Below are positions 56,130 through 64,000 of a DNA stretch of 64,000 bases, one piece after another (the first letter of the stretch is position 1; each line of letters opens with the position of its first letter). The notes beneath the pieces were generated by a model. The model worked only from the letters and a program-made list of their open reading frames with translations. It was not told where the DNA came from and ran no database searches. Source of the DNA: Desulfuromusa kysingii (GTDB lineage: Bacteria; Desulfobacterota; Desulfuromonadia; Desulfuromonadales; Geopsychrobacteraceae); contig NZ_FNQN01000002.1 in the NCBI RefSeq assembly GCF_900107645.1, positions 1 to 64,000 on the forward strand, read 5' to 3'. Made by a program: the position numbers and the translations under genes.

Positions 56130-56648
56130 ATGAGTCAGAAAATCAATGTCCACTATGAACTCAACGAAGCCCTATGGCGCAAGTTTTATGATGTGTATTA
56201 TGCCGCTGATAAAAAGTTTAAATTGCGCTTCATCTATGGAACCTGCAGTTGGATTCTTGGTGTCTGCGGCTTGCTGGGATTTTTTGAGAACAACATCTTG
56301 GCGTTGGGGATGATAGCCTTTGGTCTGTACTGTGTCTTTGCCAAACGCTACCTGGTCAACAGGGCAGTGAAGAAGGCGGTGAAGAAAGGGCATAACAACC
56401 CGCAAACCTCCGGAGAAGTTGACTATACAATCGATACAGAGAAAATAACCGGTGTTGAACAAGGTTTGGACTTTGAGTTTCGCTGGGACAGCTTTTATGG
56501 CTATCGTGATGCAGCGCCGGGATTGTTACTTTACTTGAAAAAAGCGACTGTCCTCTTCATCCCCGACGAAACTATCTCAGTGACGGAAAAACACGAGATC
56601 GTCAACATTCTCACGCAGAACAAAGTACAGAACTTAGCGACAAAATAA
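56130..56648 (+). CDS. YcxB-like membrane protein
   Basis: A 172-residue protein with two adjacent membrane helices near residues 37-70 (WILGVCGLLGFFENNILALGM, AFGLYCVFA) and a C-terminal beta domain (EVDYTIDTEKITGVEQGLDF, RDAAPGLLLYLKK, VLFIPDETISVTEKHEIVNIL) that fits YcxB. Function unknown in this family. ATG at 56130 with AAGGA upstream. Last gene of the + strand run; a hairpin follows. Confidence 0.7.
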   Translation: MSQKINVHYELNEALWRKFYDVYYAADKKFKLRFIYGTCSWILGVCGLLGFFENNILALGMIAFGLYCVFAKRYLVNRAVKKAVKKGHNNPQTSGEVDYTIDTEKITGVEQGLDFEFRWDSFYGYRDAAPGLLLYLKKATVLFIPDETISVTEKHEIVNILTQNKVQNLATK

Positions 56649-56665
56649 GCCTGTCCTCAGAAACC

Positions 56666-56698
56666 AGAAGGGCTCACCAAACTTTTGTGAGCCCTTCT
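56666..56698. terminator. Hairpin between convergent genes
   Basis: AGAAGGGCTCAC (56666-56677) pairs exactly with GTGAGCCCTTCT (56687-56698). It lies 17 nt after the YcxB-like gene and 26 nt after the end of the nfu gene on the other strand. It lacks a good T-run, so termination would be weak or rely on other factors. Confidence 0.6.
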
Positions 56699-56723
56699 GT
56701 CAGACTATCGCATGCAAACAGAT

Positions 56724-56948
56724 TTAACGTACCTGAACGACTTCTTTTACTTCAGGTATCTGCTCCATCAAGTTGCGCTCAATTCCCATTTTCAGGGTCA
56801 TGGTTGACATTGGACAAGAGCCACAAGCGCCTGTTAGGCGGACACTGACAGTCCCTTCGTCTGAAACATCAATCAGCTCAACGTCGCCCCCGTCAGCTTG
56901 CAATGCTGGGCGAATCAGGTCCAAAACTTCTATCACACGTTCTTTCAT
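56724..56948 (-). CDS. NifU-C type Fe-S scaffold (Nfu)
   Basis: A 74-residue protein consisting only of the NifU C-terminal domain. It has the CxxC motif [15 protein letters not shown] and the [20 protein letters not shown] opening. It carries a [4Fe-4S] cluster and passes it to target proteins. Single-domain Nfu proteins are common in anaerobes. ATG with CGGAGGAAAA upstream. Confidence 0.93.
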   Translation of the reverse strand: MKERVIEVLDLIRPALQADGGDVELIDVSDEGTVSVRLTGACGSCPMSTMTLKMGIERNLMEQIPEVKEVVQVR

Positions 56949-57032
56949 CAGATTTTCCTCCGTTAATCACGAGTTTATTGGTTAAGTATAGCGGCTATTT
57001 TAACTATTTTGCAAGGGCTGTTATTGCACCTT

Positions 57033-58205
57033 TCAAAATGGTCGGGATGGCATTGTGATATCTTGAATGCGCCGTGCACAGAGAAGCTCTGGAGCGGCGA
57101 CATCCTTCCCCTGGATAAGCACCTTGAAGGTTTCACCCATCCCCCCTTCTGGAAGAATGAGGGTTTTTAAATTCATCCGTAACGCCAGAGCTTTCTGAGG
57201 ATCTGTCTCGCGACTCTCCATCTCCATGAGCATCTCCAAAAAACCCAGCCCCAGCAAAAATTGATATTGTTGACCAAAATAGAGAACGTCCAAGCCACAT
57301 TGACGACCGATAGACTGCAAAGTGGTAAAGTCGACATGAGCGGTGATATCTTGAAACCCAACGCGCTGATAGGGGTTTTCATTGGTTTGATGCTGATAAT
57401 AACAAAGAAGGGTTCCAGCGTGTCGATATGGCGCATAAAGCTCTTCGGCAAGGTAACCATAATCAATTGTTAAGACAAATCCTCGTCCAAGAGTCGTCGC
57501 GACACGGCGCATCCAGTCAGCGGCCGCCAAATTAACTTCACAACGGTTTCCGAGCGCAGGTTCGATCCCAATTTGCTGAAAATATTGAGCAATCAGATGA
57601 CTAGAAACAGGCCGCAGCTCTTCGGTAAAGCCATTTTCACCATTGACGACATAAACTTCCCGCAATCCCTCCGCATGCTTTTCAATCAGATGAACCGGAA
57701 AAGCATCGATCAACTCATTGCTGATAATACACCCTTGCATCCCCTGGAGGTCCTCCAGTTCACACCACGCAACCCGCCCTGCCTGAAAATGTGTCTCCAA
57801 AGTCTGTCTTTGTCGTTGACGGTTATCCTGGCTGATTTCGATGATCCGGTATTCAAGCTGAGCATATAATTCTGGGGATTCTTGTGCCAAAGCATCCAAA
57901 ATATCCAGACACAGATGCCCCTCTCCCGCTCCTGGCTCAGCGATAACAAAAGGTCCCTGCCCCAAAATCTGCCACATCTGCTCCACCTGACGGGCAATCA
58001 ATCGGCCAAAGCCAGAATGGACACTTGATGAGGTGAAAAAATCACCCCGCTTGCCAATCCGGGTCCGTTCTGCGGTGTAATAACCGTAATCAGGGTGATA
58101 GAGAGCTTGCTCCATGAACTCAGCAAAGGGGATTGCAGACGCCGCAGACGCAGCGATCCGCTGTTGCAAGTGCAGCATTAGCTTTGAATTTTGCTCTTCA
58201 GTCAC
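57033..58205 (-). CDS. MidA/NDUFAF7-type SAM methyltransferase (COG1565, DUF185)
   Basis: A 390-residue class I methyltransferase. It shows YYTAERTRIGKRGDFFTSSS near the N-terminus, SAM motif AEPGAGEGHLCLDIL, NELIDAFPVHLIE and LTIDYGYLAEELYAPYRHAGTL. In mitochondria NDUFAF7 dimethylates an Arg of complex I; in bacteria the target is not known. Start: GTG at 58205, with GGGG upstream, fits the predicted transcript start near 58234; a TTG at 58226 is open but would leave an 8-nt leader. Confidence 0.85.
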   Translation of the reverse strand: MTEEQNSKLMLHLQQRIAASAASAIPFAEFMEQALYHPDYGYYTAERTRIGKRGDFFTSSSVHSGFGRLIARQVEQMWQILGQGPFVIAEPGAGEGHLCLDILDALAQESPELYAQLEYRIIEISQDNRQRQRQTLETHFQAGRVAWCELEDLQGMQGCIISNELIDAFPVHLIEKHAEGLREVYVVNGENGFTEELRPVSSHLIAQYFQQIGIEPALGNRCEVNLAAADWMRRVATTLGRGFVLTIDYGYLAEELYAPYRHAGTLLCYYQHQTNENPYQRVGFQDITAHVDFTTLQSIGRQCGLDVLYFGQQYQFLLGLGFLEMLMEMESRETDPQKALALRMNLKTLILPEGGMGETFKVLIQGKDVAAPELLCARRIQDITMPSRPF

Positions 58206-58240
58206 AGGAACCCCACGATCGCGCAAATTTAAAAAGCGGG

Positions 58241-58269
58241 ATTATAGCCATCACCTCAGCCAAAGACAA
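58241..58269 (-). promoter_or_regulatory. Sigma-70 promoter of the MidA-like gene
   Basis: On the reverse strand TTGTCT (58264-58269) and TATAAT (58241-58246) with a 17-bp spacer; start predicted near 58234. Confidence 0.7.
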
Positions 58270-58388
58270 GAGATAAAACCATTACAAATACTTGAACTTG
58301 AAGATGATTCATGCCATTATCAGGCGCTGCACAAAGCTGATGATTCGAAGATATTCAACCGACAAATTTCATATTGGAGAAAGTTTTT

Positions 58389-59195
58389 ATGGCAATCATT
58401 ACTATTTCCCGCGAAATGGGTAGCGGCGGTATACCGATTGTTCACCAAGTTGCAAAAGAGCTTGGCTATACTCTGGTTGACGGCGATGTCATCCGTGATG
58501 CTGCTAAGAACTACGATCTTTCTCAAGAAGCCCTACAACAAATTGATGAAAAACCACCAGCATTTGTCGAAAAGCTGGATCGACAGATCGAACTGAACAT
58601 GAATCGGATCCAGTTGATTGTCCTGGAACAGGCGCTCAAAGGTGATGTCCTTATTTACGGACGTGGCGGGCAAGACCTTCTCCCCGAAATTTCCAGCATC
58701 CTTCGTGTGCGGGTCATTGCTCCTTTTGAAGAGAGAGTTGAACGCTGGGCGCAACGCGAATGGATCGACCCCGACCTGGCTCGTTCTTTGGTGCGAAAAA
58801 GTGATCAACAACGTGCTGGTTTCATTAAATACTACTTTGATCGTAATTGGGAAAATCCGATTGAATACGACATGGTTATCAATACAATCAGAATCACCAA
58901 TGAAACTGCCGTAAAATTAATCACCGAAGCGGCATCGGATCCTTCCTTCATTGCGAAGGCCCATCAATGCAAATCAAAAATTCAAGACCTGATAATCCAG
59001 AAGAAGATTCAAATTGCCCGTTTGGATGATGATCGGATCAAAGACATCTGGTTTAATATTGATGTCACTGATTGCCATGTCACCTTATCGGGTCATGTAT
59101 ACAGCGAAGCCGAACGACAAGCCGTTATAAGTGACGCAACAAGTGTAACTGGGGTCACGGGAGTGACCGATCAACTAAAAATAGTCAGTTATTAA
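58389..59195 (+). CDS. Cytidylate-kinase-like protein fused to a BON domain
   Basis: A 268-residue protein. The first 195 residues are of the cytidylate kinase-like family: MAIITISREMGSGGIPIVHQ, GDVLIYGRGGQDLLPE, VRVIAPFEERVERWAQRE. The P-loop region is GSGGIP, without the normal GK[ST] lysine. The C-terminal 60 residues look like a BON domain (IWFNIDVTDCHVTLSGHVYS, VTGVTGVTDQLKIV), which is usually found in envelope or lipid-binding proteins. ATG at 58389 with GGAGAAAG upstream. Role unknown. A terminator follows. Confidence 0.8.
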   Translation: MAIITISREMGSGGIPIVHQVAKELGYTLVDGDVIRDAAKNYDLSQEALQQIDEKPPAFVEKLDRQIELNMNRIQLIVLEQALKGDVLIYGRGGQDLLPEISSILRVRVIAPFEERVERWAQREWIDPDLARSLVRKSDQQRAGFIKYYFDRNWENPIEYDMVINTIRITNETAVKLITEAASDPSFIAKAHQCKSKIQDLIIQKKIQIARLDDDRIKDIWFNIDVTDCHVTLSGHVYSEAERQAVISDATSVTGVTGVTDQLKIVSY

Positions 59196-59236
59196 CTTCG
59201 TCCAAGGACTGTCAAGTTCTGCTCTCACAACCAAAG

Positions 59237-59260
59237 AAACGCCGGCATTGCCGGCGTTTT
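59237..59260 (+). terminator. Intrinsic terminator after the kinase-BON gene
   Basis: AAACGCCGG (59237-59245) pairs with CCGGCGTTT (59251-59259) around CATTG, followed by a T-rich run. It separates this gene from yebC, about 40 nt after the stop. Confidence 0.85.
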
Positions 59261-59291
59261 GTTTCACTTAACATATCAAGGAGTATTTCCA

Positions 59292-60038
59292 ATGTCTGGA
59301 CATAGTAAATGGGCCAACATCAAACACCGCAAAGGCGCTCAGGACGCCAAGCGAGGAAAAATTTTCACAAAACTCATCAAAGAGGTCACTATTGCAGCAA
59401 GGATAGGGGGGGCAGACTTAGAGGCTAATGCCCGCCTCAGATTGGCTGTCGACAAAGCAAAACAGGCCAATATGCCGAAAGATAATATCGATCGCGGCAT
59501 CAAAAAAGGGACCGGAGACCTTGATGGCGTCACCTACGAAGAGGGCGTCTTTGAAGGATACGGCCCCGGTGGTATCGCTGTCATTGTCGAATTCATGACT
59601 GACAATCGGACCCGAACGGTCGCTGACGTGCGTCATGCCTTCAATAAATATGGTGGCAGTTTAGGGGTGAGCGGTTCAGTCGCTTTCATGTTTGACCGTA
59701 AAGGACAAATCATCTTCTCTGGCGAAAATGATTTTGATAAAATTTTCGAAGTGGCTCTGGAAGCTGGAGCAGAAGACGTTAAAGAAGAAGACGGCATGAT
59801 TGAAGTCATCACCGATCCCACTGAGTTCGAAGCCGTTCAGAACGACTTGGAAAAACACGACCTCAAGTATGAATCGGCCGAAGTGACAATGATCCCGCAA
59901 ACATTAACCCCCATTGAAGGTAAACAGGCAGAATCGTTAATGAAAATGATTGACGTATTGGAAGATAATGATGACGTGCAGAATGTCTATACCAACTTCG
60001 ATATTTCTGATGCAGAGATGGAAAGAATCATGGGGTAA
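59292..60038 (+). CDS. yebC: YebC/PmpR family transcriptional or translational regulator
   Basis: A 248-residue protein with the family opening [20 protein letters not shown] and [13 protein letters not shown] in the second domain. YebC-type proteins bind DNA as regulators and have been reported to relieve ribosome stalling at proline stretches. ATG at 59292 with AAGGAG upstream; the frame is open 11 codons earlier. Directly precedes ruvC, the classical order. Confidence 0.95.
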   Translation: MSGHSKWANIKHRKGAQDAKRGKIFTKLIKEVTIAARIGGADLEANARLRLAVDKAKQANMPKDNIDRGIKKGTGDLDGVTYEEGVFEGYGPGGIAVIVEFMTDNRTRTVADVRHAFNKYGGSLGVSGSVAFMFDRKGQIIFSGENDFDKIFEVALEAGAEDVKEEDGMIEVITDPTEFEAVQNDLEKHDLKYESAEVTMIPQTLTPIEGKQAESLMKMIDVLEDNDDVQNVYTNFDISDAEMERIMG

Positions 60039-60050
60039 AGTAACAACAAT

Positions 60051-60569
60051 ATGCGTATTTTAGGGATTGATCCTGGCAGCAAAGCGACCGGCTACGGTTT
60101 CATCGAACAACAAGGAAACCGGCTGATTCATCTGGACAATGGGGCAATCTTCACCCAGAGTCAAGATCCTCTGGCGGTACGCCTGCAACGCATTTACAAA
60201 GAACTCTGTATCCTGATTGGGAAATACCAGCCCGAAGCCGTTGCGGTTGAACAGGTGTTCATGGCCCGCAACCCCGCTTCAGCGTTAAAACTTGGCCATG
60301 CCCGTGGGATTGCACTCCTTGCTGGAATCAACGCGGACCTGCCGGTTGCTGAGTATTCGGCACTCCAGGTTAAGAGTGCTGTGGTTGGCTATGGCAGAGC
60401 AGGAAAAAATCAAGTCCAGCAGATGACCAAGATGTTGCTCAACTTACCTGAAATAGCCCAGGAAGATGCCGCCGATGCACTGGCCGTTGCTATCTGCCAT
60501 GCCCACAGCCACCACCTCAGTCAACAGGTTACTCAGACCATGAAAAAGAATCGGAAACTATCGACATGA
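60051..60569 (+). CDS. ruvC: Holliday junction resolvase RuvC
   Basis: Cuts Holliday junctions. 172 residues with the four acidic catalytic residues D7 (LGIDPGS), E67 (AVAVEQVF), D139 and D142 ([15 protein letters not shown]), matching E. coli D7, E66, D138 and D141. It overlaps ruvA by 4 nt (ATGA). Confidence 0.97.
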   Translation: MRILGIDPGSKATGYGFIEQQGNRLIHLDNGAIFTQSQDPLAVRLQRIYKELCILIGKYQPEAVAVEQVFMARNPASALKLGHARGIALLAGINADLPVAEYSALQVKSAVVGYGRAGKNQVQQMTKMLLNLPEIAQEDAADALAVAICHAHSHHLSQQVTQTMKKNRKLST

Positions 60570-61165
60570 TTGCTCTGCTAACTGGTAAACTCGCCTACCG
60601 CAGCCCTGAACAGATTATTGTCGACGTCGCAGGAGTTGGCTATCGACTGCAGATCCCTCTTTCAACGTTTTATGCCCTTCCAGAAGAGGGCAACGTGCAA
60701 CTACAGGTCCACACCCACGTCAAGGAAGACGCCATTTACCTGTTCGGTTTTTCCAGTCGCGTTGAAAAGGATCTTTTTGTCCTGCTGATTTCGGTTTCTG
60801 GAGTAGGTCCGAAACTGGCCATTACAACTCTCTCGCATATTGCCCCAGAAGAGTTGGCCCTAGCGCTTAGTGAAGGTGATATTCCCCGCTTAACGGCCAT
60901 CCCCGGAATCGGAAAAAAGAGTGCAGAACGGTTAATCCTTGAACTTCAGGACAAAGCGACAGCCTATGCTCTCAACGCAACCATTCCTCCACGCGACAAC
61001 AACAAAGCAAAACCAGAAGATGACCAACAAGATGCCTTATCAGCTCTGGTCAATCTGGGCTATAAAGAAACATTAGCAAAACGTGCGCTAAATACTCTAC
61101 GGTTACCGCCGGGATCTCCCCTAGAGGATATTCTGAAAGCGGCACTGCAAAACCTGATGAAGTAG
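60566..61165 (+). CDS. ruvA: Holliday junction DNA helicase subunit RuvA
   Basis: Binds the four-way junction and directs RuvB. 199 residues with the N-terminal OB-fold ([36 protein letters not shown]), two helix-hairpin-helix segments ([26 protein letters not shown]) and a flexible C-domain ([19 protein letters not shown]). ATG start overlaps ruvC; ruvB follows 12 nt later. Confidence 0.97.
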   Translation: MIALLTGKLAYRSPEQIIVDVAGVGYRLQIPLSTFYALPEEGNVQLQVHTHVKEDAIYLFGFSSRVEKDLFVLLISVSGVGPKLAITTLSHIAPEELALALSEGDIPRLTAIPGIGKKSAERLILELQDKATAYALNATIPPRDNNKAKPEDDQQDALSALVNLGYKETLAKRALNTLRLPPGSPLEDILKAALQNLMK

Positions 61166-61177
61166 CTGGAGCCAGCA

Positions 61178-62206
61178 ATGAGCGAACGCCTGATTACAGC
61201 TGAGGAGCAACCCGACGAAAATAATTATGAGGTCGGGCTGCGGCCAAAATCGCTGCAAGAATATGTGGGGCAAAGCAAAGCGAAACGCAATCTGAAAGTC
61301 TTTATTGATGCCGCGCGTAATCGTCATGAAGCCCTTGACCATGTCCTGTTTTTTGGCCCTCCGGGGCTCGGGAAAACCACTCTTGCGAATATTATTGCTC
61401 AGGAGATGGGCGTCAACATCAAAAGCACCTCTGGTCCCGTCATCGAAAAAACCGGGGATCTAGCCGCAGTTCTGACCAATCTGGAAGAAGGAGACGTCCT
61501 TTTTATTGATGAAATCCACCGCCTCTCTCCAGTTGTCGAAGAGATCCTCTATCCGGCGATGGAAGACTATCAACTTGACATCATGATTGGTCAGGGCCCT
61601 TCCGCAAGAACCATCAAACTGGATATCCCCAGGTTCACTCTAGTTGGTGCAACAACCCGTGCCGGACTCCTGTCTTCACCATTACGGGACCGTTTCGGGG
61701 TCATCAGTCGGTTGGAATTTTATTCCCGGGAAGAACTCACAACGATCGTTAAACGCAGCGCAAATATTCTCAAAATCCAGATTGACGAAGAGGGCGCTAG
61801 TGAAATCGCCCGTCGCAGTCGGGGAACCCCAAGGATCGTTAACCGCCTGTTACGACGCGTTCGTGATTTTGCTGAAATTGAAGGGGATGGAATCATCACC
61901 CGTGAATTAGCAGACCACTCCTTAAAACGGCTGGAGGTTGACAATCAAGGCTTTGATTACATGGACTGCCTGTTGTTGCTGACAATTATTGATAAGTTTT
62001 CCGGTGGTCCAGTCGGTCTCGACACTCTGGCTGCAGCCATCGGCGAGGAACGGGATACCATCGAAGATGTGATCGAACCTTATCTGATCCAACAAGGTTT
62101 TTTAAACCGGACACCGCGGGGGCGCGTTGTGACTGAAAGCTGCTTTCGCCATTTCCAACGCATCCCGACATCAACAGAGGGAACAGGCCCTCTCTTCGGT
62201 TCGTAA
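61178..62206 (+). CDS. ruvB: Holliday junction branch migration ATPase RuvB
   Basis: Hexameric AAA+ motor of branch migration. 342 residues with [20 protein letters not shown], Walker [10 protein letters not shown], Walker [10 protein letters not shown], sensor segments ([18 protein letters not shown]) and the C-terminal winged helix ([18 protein letters not shown]). ATG with GGAG upstream. Confidence 0.97.
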   Translation: MSERLITAEEQPDENNYEVGLRPKSLQEYVGQSKAKRNLKVFIDAARNRHEALDHVLFFGPPGLGKTTLANIIAQEMGVNIKSTSGPVIEKTGDLAAVLTNLEEGDVLFIDEIHRLSPVVEEILYPAMEDYQLDIMIGQGPSARTIKLDIPRFTLVGATTRAGLLSSPLRDRFGVISRLEFYSREELTTIVKRSANILKIQIDEEGASEIARRSRGTPRIVNRLLRRVRDFAEIEGDGIITRELADHSLKRLEVDNQGFDYMDCLLLLTIIDKFSGGPVGLDTLAAAIGEERDTIEDVIEPYLIQQGFLNRTPRGRVVTESCFRHFQRIPTSTEGTGPLFGS

Positions 62207-62218
62207 GATAGATTCTCA

Positions 62219-64000
62219 ATGAATGGACATCTCCAACAATTTGCTCATCAACTTGCCGCCTGGACTGAGACCATTATCGAACATGGCCGAACACCGTTTC
62301 GGCGGGTTGATACTTATCCGGAAATTGATACGGCTGAAGGGATAAAATCCCCCCCACTGATCTTCTGGATTAATCGGCAAAGCATGATGGCAGGAGGTGT
62401 CTTGTTATTGCCTGACAACAATCTGGACGCTGAGCTCCAAGTTGGCCGTAGTTGTGCGACAGCTCTGGGTTTATGCCACTTCATCACCTGGGAAGCTAAG
62501 TGCGTCAGAATTTGGAAGGTTGAAGCAAATGAAACGGTGGAGCAGCAGAATTTCCCTCTGACCAACCCAGATCAACCTGAAACTTTTCGACTTTTACTCG
62601 CTGAGGTGCTTGAGACCCTAAAACTTCTTGCCATTCTCGGAGCGATTCCGGCAAAAGACCTTGCCCCCCATTATTTCAATAATTTATTTCTGATCACCTT
62701 AGAACAAGCACTCCCTCCTCTCACGGAGGCCCATAGGAGTCAACGCTCTGAAACAGATGAGGTTCCTGCAGAAGATACAGACTTCAGCGCCAATGAAGCC
62801 AACAGACTGATATTACTAAAGCTAATTGCCCTCATTTGGTCTAACAAATGCCCAGGGTCAATTCTGCCGGAAAAAATAGAGCAGACCATTGAACTGTCAT
62901 TGCCTGATCTTCCTGAATCGCTAAGACAGGCTCTCAATCTTAAAGCAACGCCAAATACCCCTCCGCTCCCTCTGGAATCAGCAGTTTTCTTCCACCATTT
63001 ACTTCTGCGTCTGCGACAACTCGCATGGATTCAAGACCCTGAGAAAGCGAAAGAGAGCATCCGTTGCCTGGCCGCGCACTGGTTTCAAGGGAAAACCAGA
63101 GAGGAGGAAACGGCAGCGGTGTATCTTTATCCCGACGTACCGGTTCTGAACTCCACAGCAAATACTTTACTCTCAAGTTCACCGTCTTTGCTGGCGATTT
63201 CAGCATTGCTGACTGAAATCAACGACCTGCCTCCAAAGAGAATGATATGCGGAAACCTGTTTGATCTCCATCGCGACAATCTTCCGCAACAACAGGTTTA
63301 TGCCCGCCTGTTGAATCAACACATAATTACCAACTTCGACCGACGTAAATACACCACCGCTTTACGATCAGCCTGGCCAAACCGCCATTTAAAAATCAAG
63401 GCGGGACAACCCTTTTGGCCCTGGGAACTGATTCATCTTTTAGGCGTTTGCCATTCAAGACAACAGCTGGTCTTGGAGGTCCCTGACGCTCTATTAAACA
63501 ATCCAAGAAACGAACTTGCGTGGATTCTATTATGTGAAAACTACAGTTTTCAGCAAATACAGCTTCTCAACAACAACTGTCTCAAACTCGACATTTATCG
63601 AGATAAATCAACTCTTGATGTCGTCTCCCTCAAGATCAACGGCGAAGCCAGAGAGATCCATTTCGTCGAGGATCCCATTCGTTTTAAGAGACAACTGTTG
63701 ATCGCCCTTAACTTGCCATCAACAGTCTACAATCTTTTGGGGAATGAACTCATCTGGCCCGACAGCGACAAGGTCAGCAACAATCAACAACCGGGCGAAG
63801 ACCTTTACCGGCAAAGCCGTCTCTACAAATGGATGTACGCCCTGCTCTCAGGAACCTCTATAGAGGATAAAAACGGTTCCCAGACGCTAGATTCATCGCT
63901 TCCGTACCCAGAGCCCTTGCTGTTAAAAGAACTCGCACGCTTTGACAAGAGGAACCCGGCAGCAGAAAAGCCCGCCTCTCTAGACTCTTTTCTTGCCAAT
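62219..64000 (+). CDS. Large protein of unknown function, truncated by the window edge
   Basis: Open from ATG 62219 to the last base without a stop: at least 594 residues. It lies 12 nt after ruvB on the same strand and may be cotranscribed. The N-terminus (MNGHLQQFAHQLAAWTETII, then EIDTAEGIKSPPLIFW and HFITWEAKCVRIWKVEANET) is faintly like the N-terminal region of type I restriction subunit-related proteins, but no catalytic motif is clear. The middle is helical and Leu-rich, and the C-terminal part has EDLYRQSRLYKWMYALLSG. No signal peptide or membrane segment. I do not recognise the family. A weak Shine-Dalgarno means the start is uncertain. Confidence 0.8.
   Translation, partial: MNGHLQQFAHQLAAWTETIIEHGRTPFRRVDTYPEIDTAEGIKSPPLIFWINRQSMMAGGVLLLPDNNLDAELQVGRSCATALGLCHFITWEAKCVRIWKVEANETVEQQNFPLTNPDQPETFRLLLAEVLETLKLLAILGAIPAKDLAPHYFNNLFLITLEQALPPLTEAHRSQRSETDEVPAEDTDFSANEANRLILLKLIALIWSNKCPGSILPEKIEQTIELSLPDLPESLRQALNLKATPNTPPLPLESAVFFHHLLLRLRQLAWIQDPEKAKESIRCLAAHWFQGKTREEETAAVYLYPDVPVLNSTANTLLSSSPSLLAISALLTEINDLPPKRMICGNLFDLHRDNLPQQQVYARLLNQHIITNFDRRKYTTALRSAWPNRHLKIKAGQPFWPWELIHLLGVCHSRQQLVLEVPDALLNNPRNELAWILLCENYSFQQIQLLNNNCLKLDIYRDKSTLDVVSLKINGEAREIHFVEDPIRFKRQLLIALNLPSTVYNLLGNELIWPDSDKVSNNQQPGEDLYRQSRLYKWMYALLSGTSIEDKNGSQTLDSSLPYPEPLLLKELARFDKRNPAAEKPASLDSFLAN

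Noticed and set aside
1-64000. CRISPR arrays, insertion sequences, prophage and tRNA genes
   Set aside because: No repeat-spacer pattern, transposase, capsid or tRNA cloverleaf sequence was noticed on either strand; small items may have been missed by eye.

Overview
The window is a chromosomal segment of a Gram-negative anaerobe, most likely of the Desulfuromonadia (Geobacter/Desulfuromonas/Pelobacter relatives). This placement is an inference from several signs: a succinyl-CoA:acetate CoA-transferase, the runs smc-roadblock-ftsY-zapB-zapA-fau-rny-ymdB-tyrS and yebC-ruvC-ruvA-ruvB, many sigma-54 type elements, and outer-membrane systems (bamD, mlaA/mlaC, MshL secretin). No insertion sequence, prophage or CRISPR array was seen. 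Most genes are ordinary core genes; the two accessory-looking blocks are a copper/silver resistance cluster and a complete MSHA-type pilus operon.

Layout. 1-60 is the 5' end of a leftward 16S rRNA gene, followed by its leader and promoter (to about 330). 536-11132 is a leftward run of housekeeping genes: tyrS, ymdB, rny, fau, a gene-free stretch where 6S RNA often lies, zapA, zapB-like, ftsY, a roadblock protein and smc. 11358-16632 holds an AsmA-family gene, ubiE/menG, a MutT Nudix gene and a metallo-beta-lactamase-fold gene. 16869-29025 is a rightward metal block: a MerR-type promoter, copA, a MerR regulator, a sensor kinase and sigma-54 response regulator pair, then a CusC-CusB-CusA tripartite pump and a methionine-rich periplasmic protein. 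Between the regulator and the pump lie a perfect 20-bp inverted repeat and a possible -24/-12 promoter, which suggests that the pump is switched on by the sigma-54 activator. 29157-32382 is leftward: crcB, DUF190, terB-like, a YtqB-like methyltransferase, mlaA and mlaC. bamD and the CoA-transferase gene (32572-35243) read rightward.

35428-52154 is a leftward operon of 16 genes in the classical MSHA order I-I2-J-K-L-M-N-E-G-(F/B)-A-C-D-O-P-Q, with mostly 1-11 nt overlaps and an internal terminator just after the major pilin mshA. It encodes inner-membrane platform proteins (MshI, I2, J, G), secretin (MshL) with helpers (MshK, M, N), the assembly ATPase with a c-di-GMP type N-domain (MshE), the major and minor pilins, and a large surface protein MshQ with a lectin-like module. 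No prepilin peptidase, retraction ATPase or mshH is in the window.

52312-64000 holds a peroxiredoxin, xerC, a membrane-anchored lipase, a DUF362 ferredoxin protein, a YcxB-like protein, an Nfu-type Fe-S carrier, a MidA-type methyltransferase, a cytidylate-kinase-like/BON fusion, yebC and ruvCAB. It ends in a long open frame of unknown function that runs off the right edge. Start codons were moved inward from the longest open frame in many places where a Shine-Dalgarno match or family length argued for it; for mshI the start was moved outward to a CTG codon.
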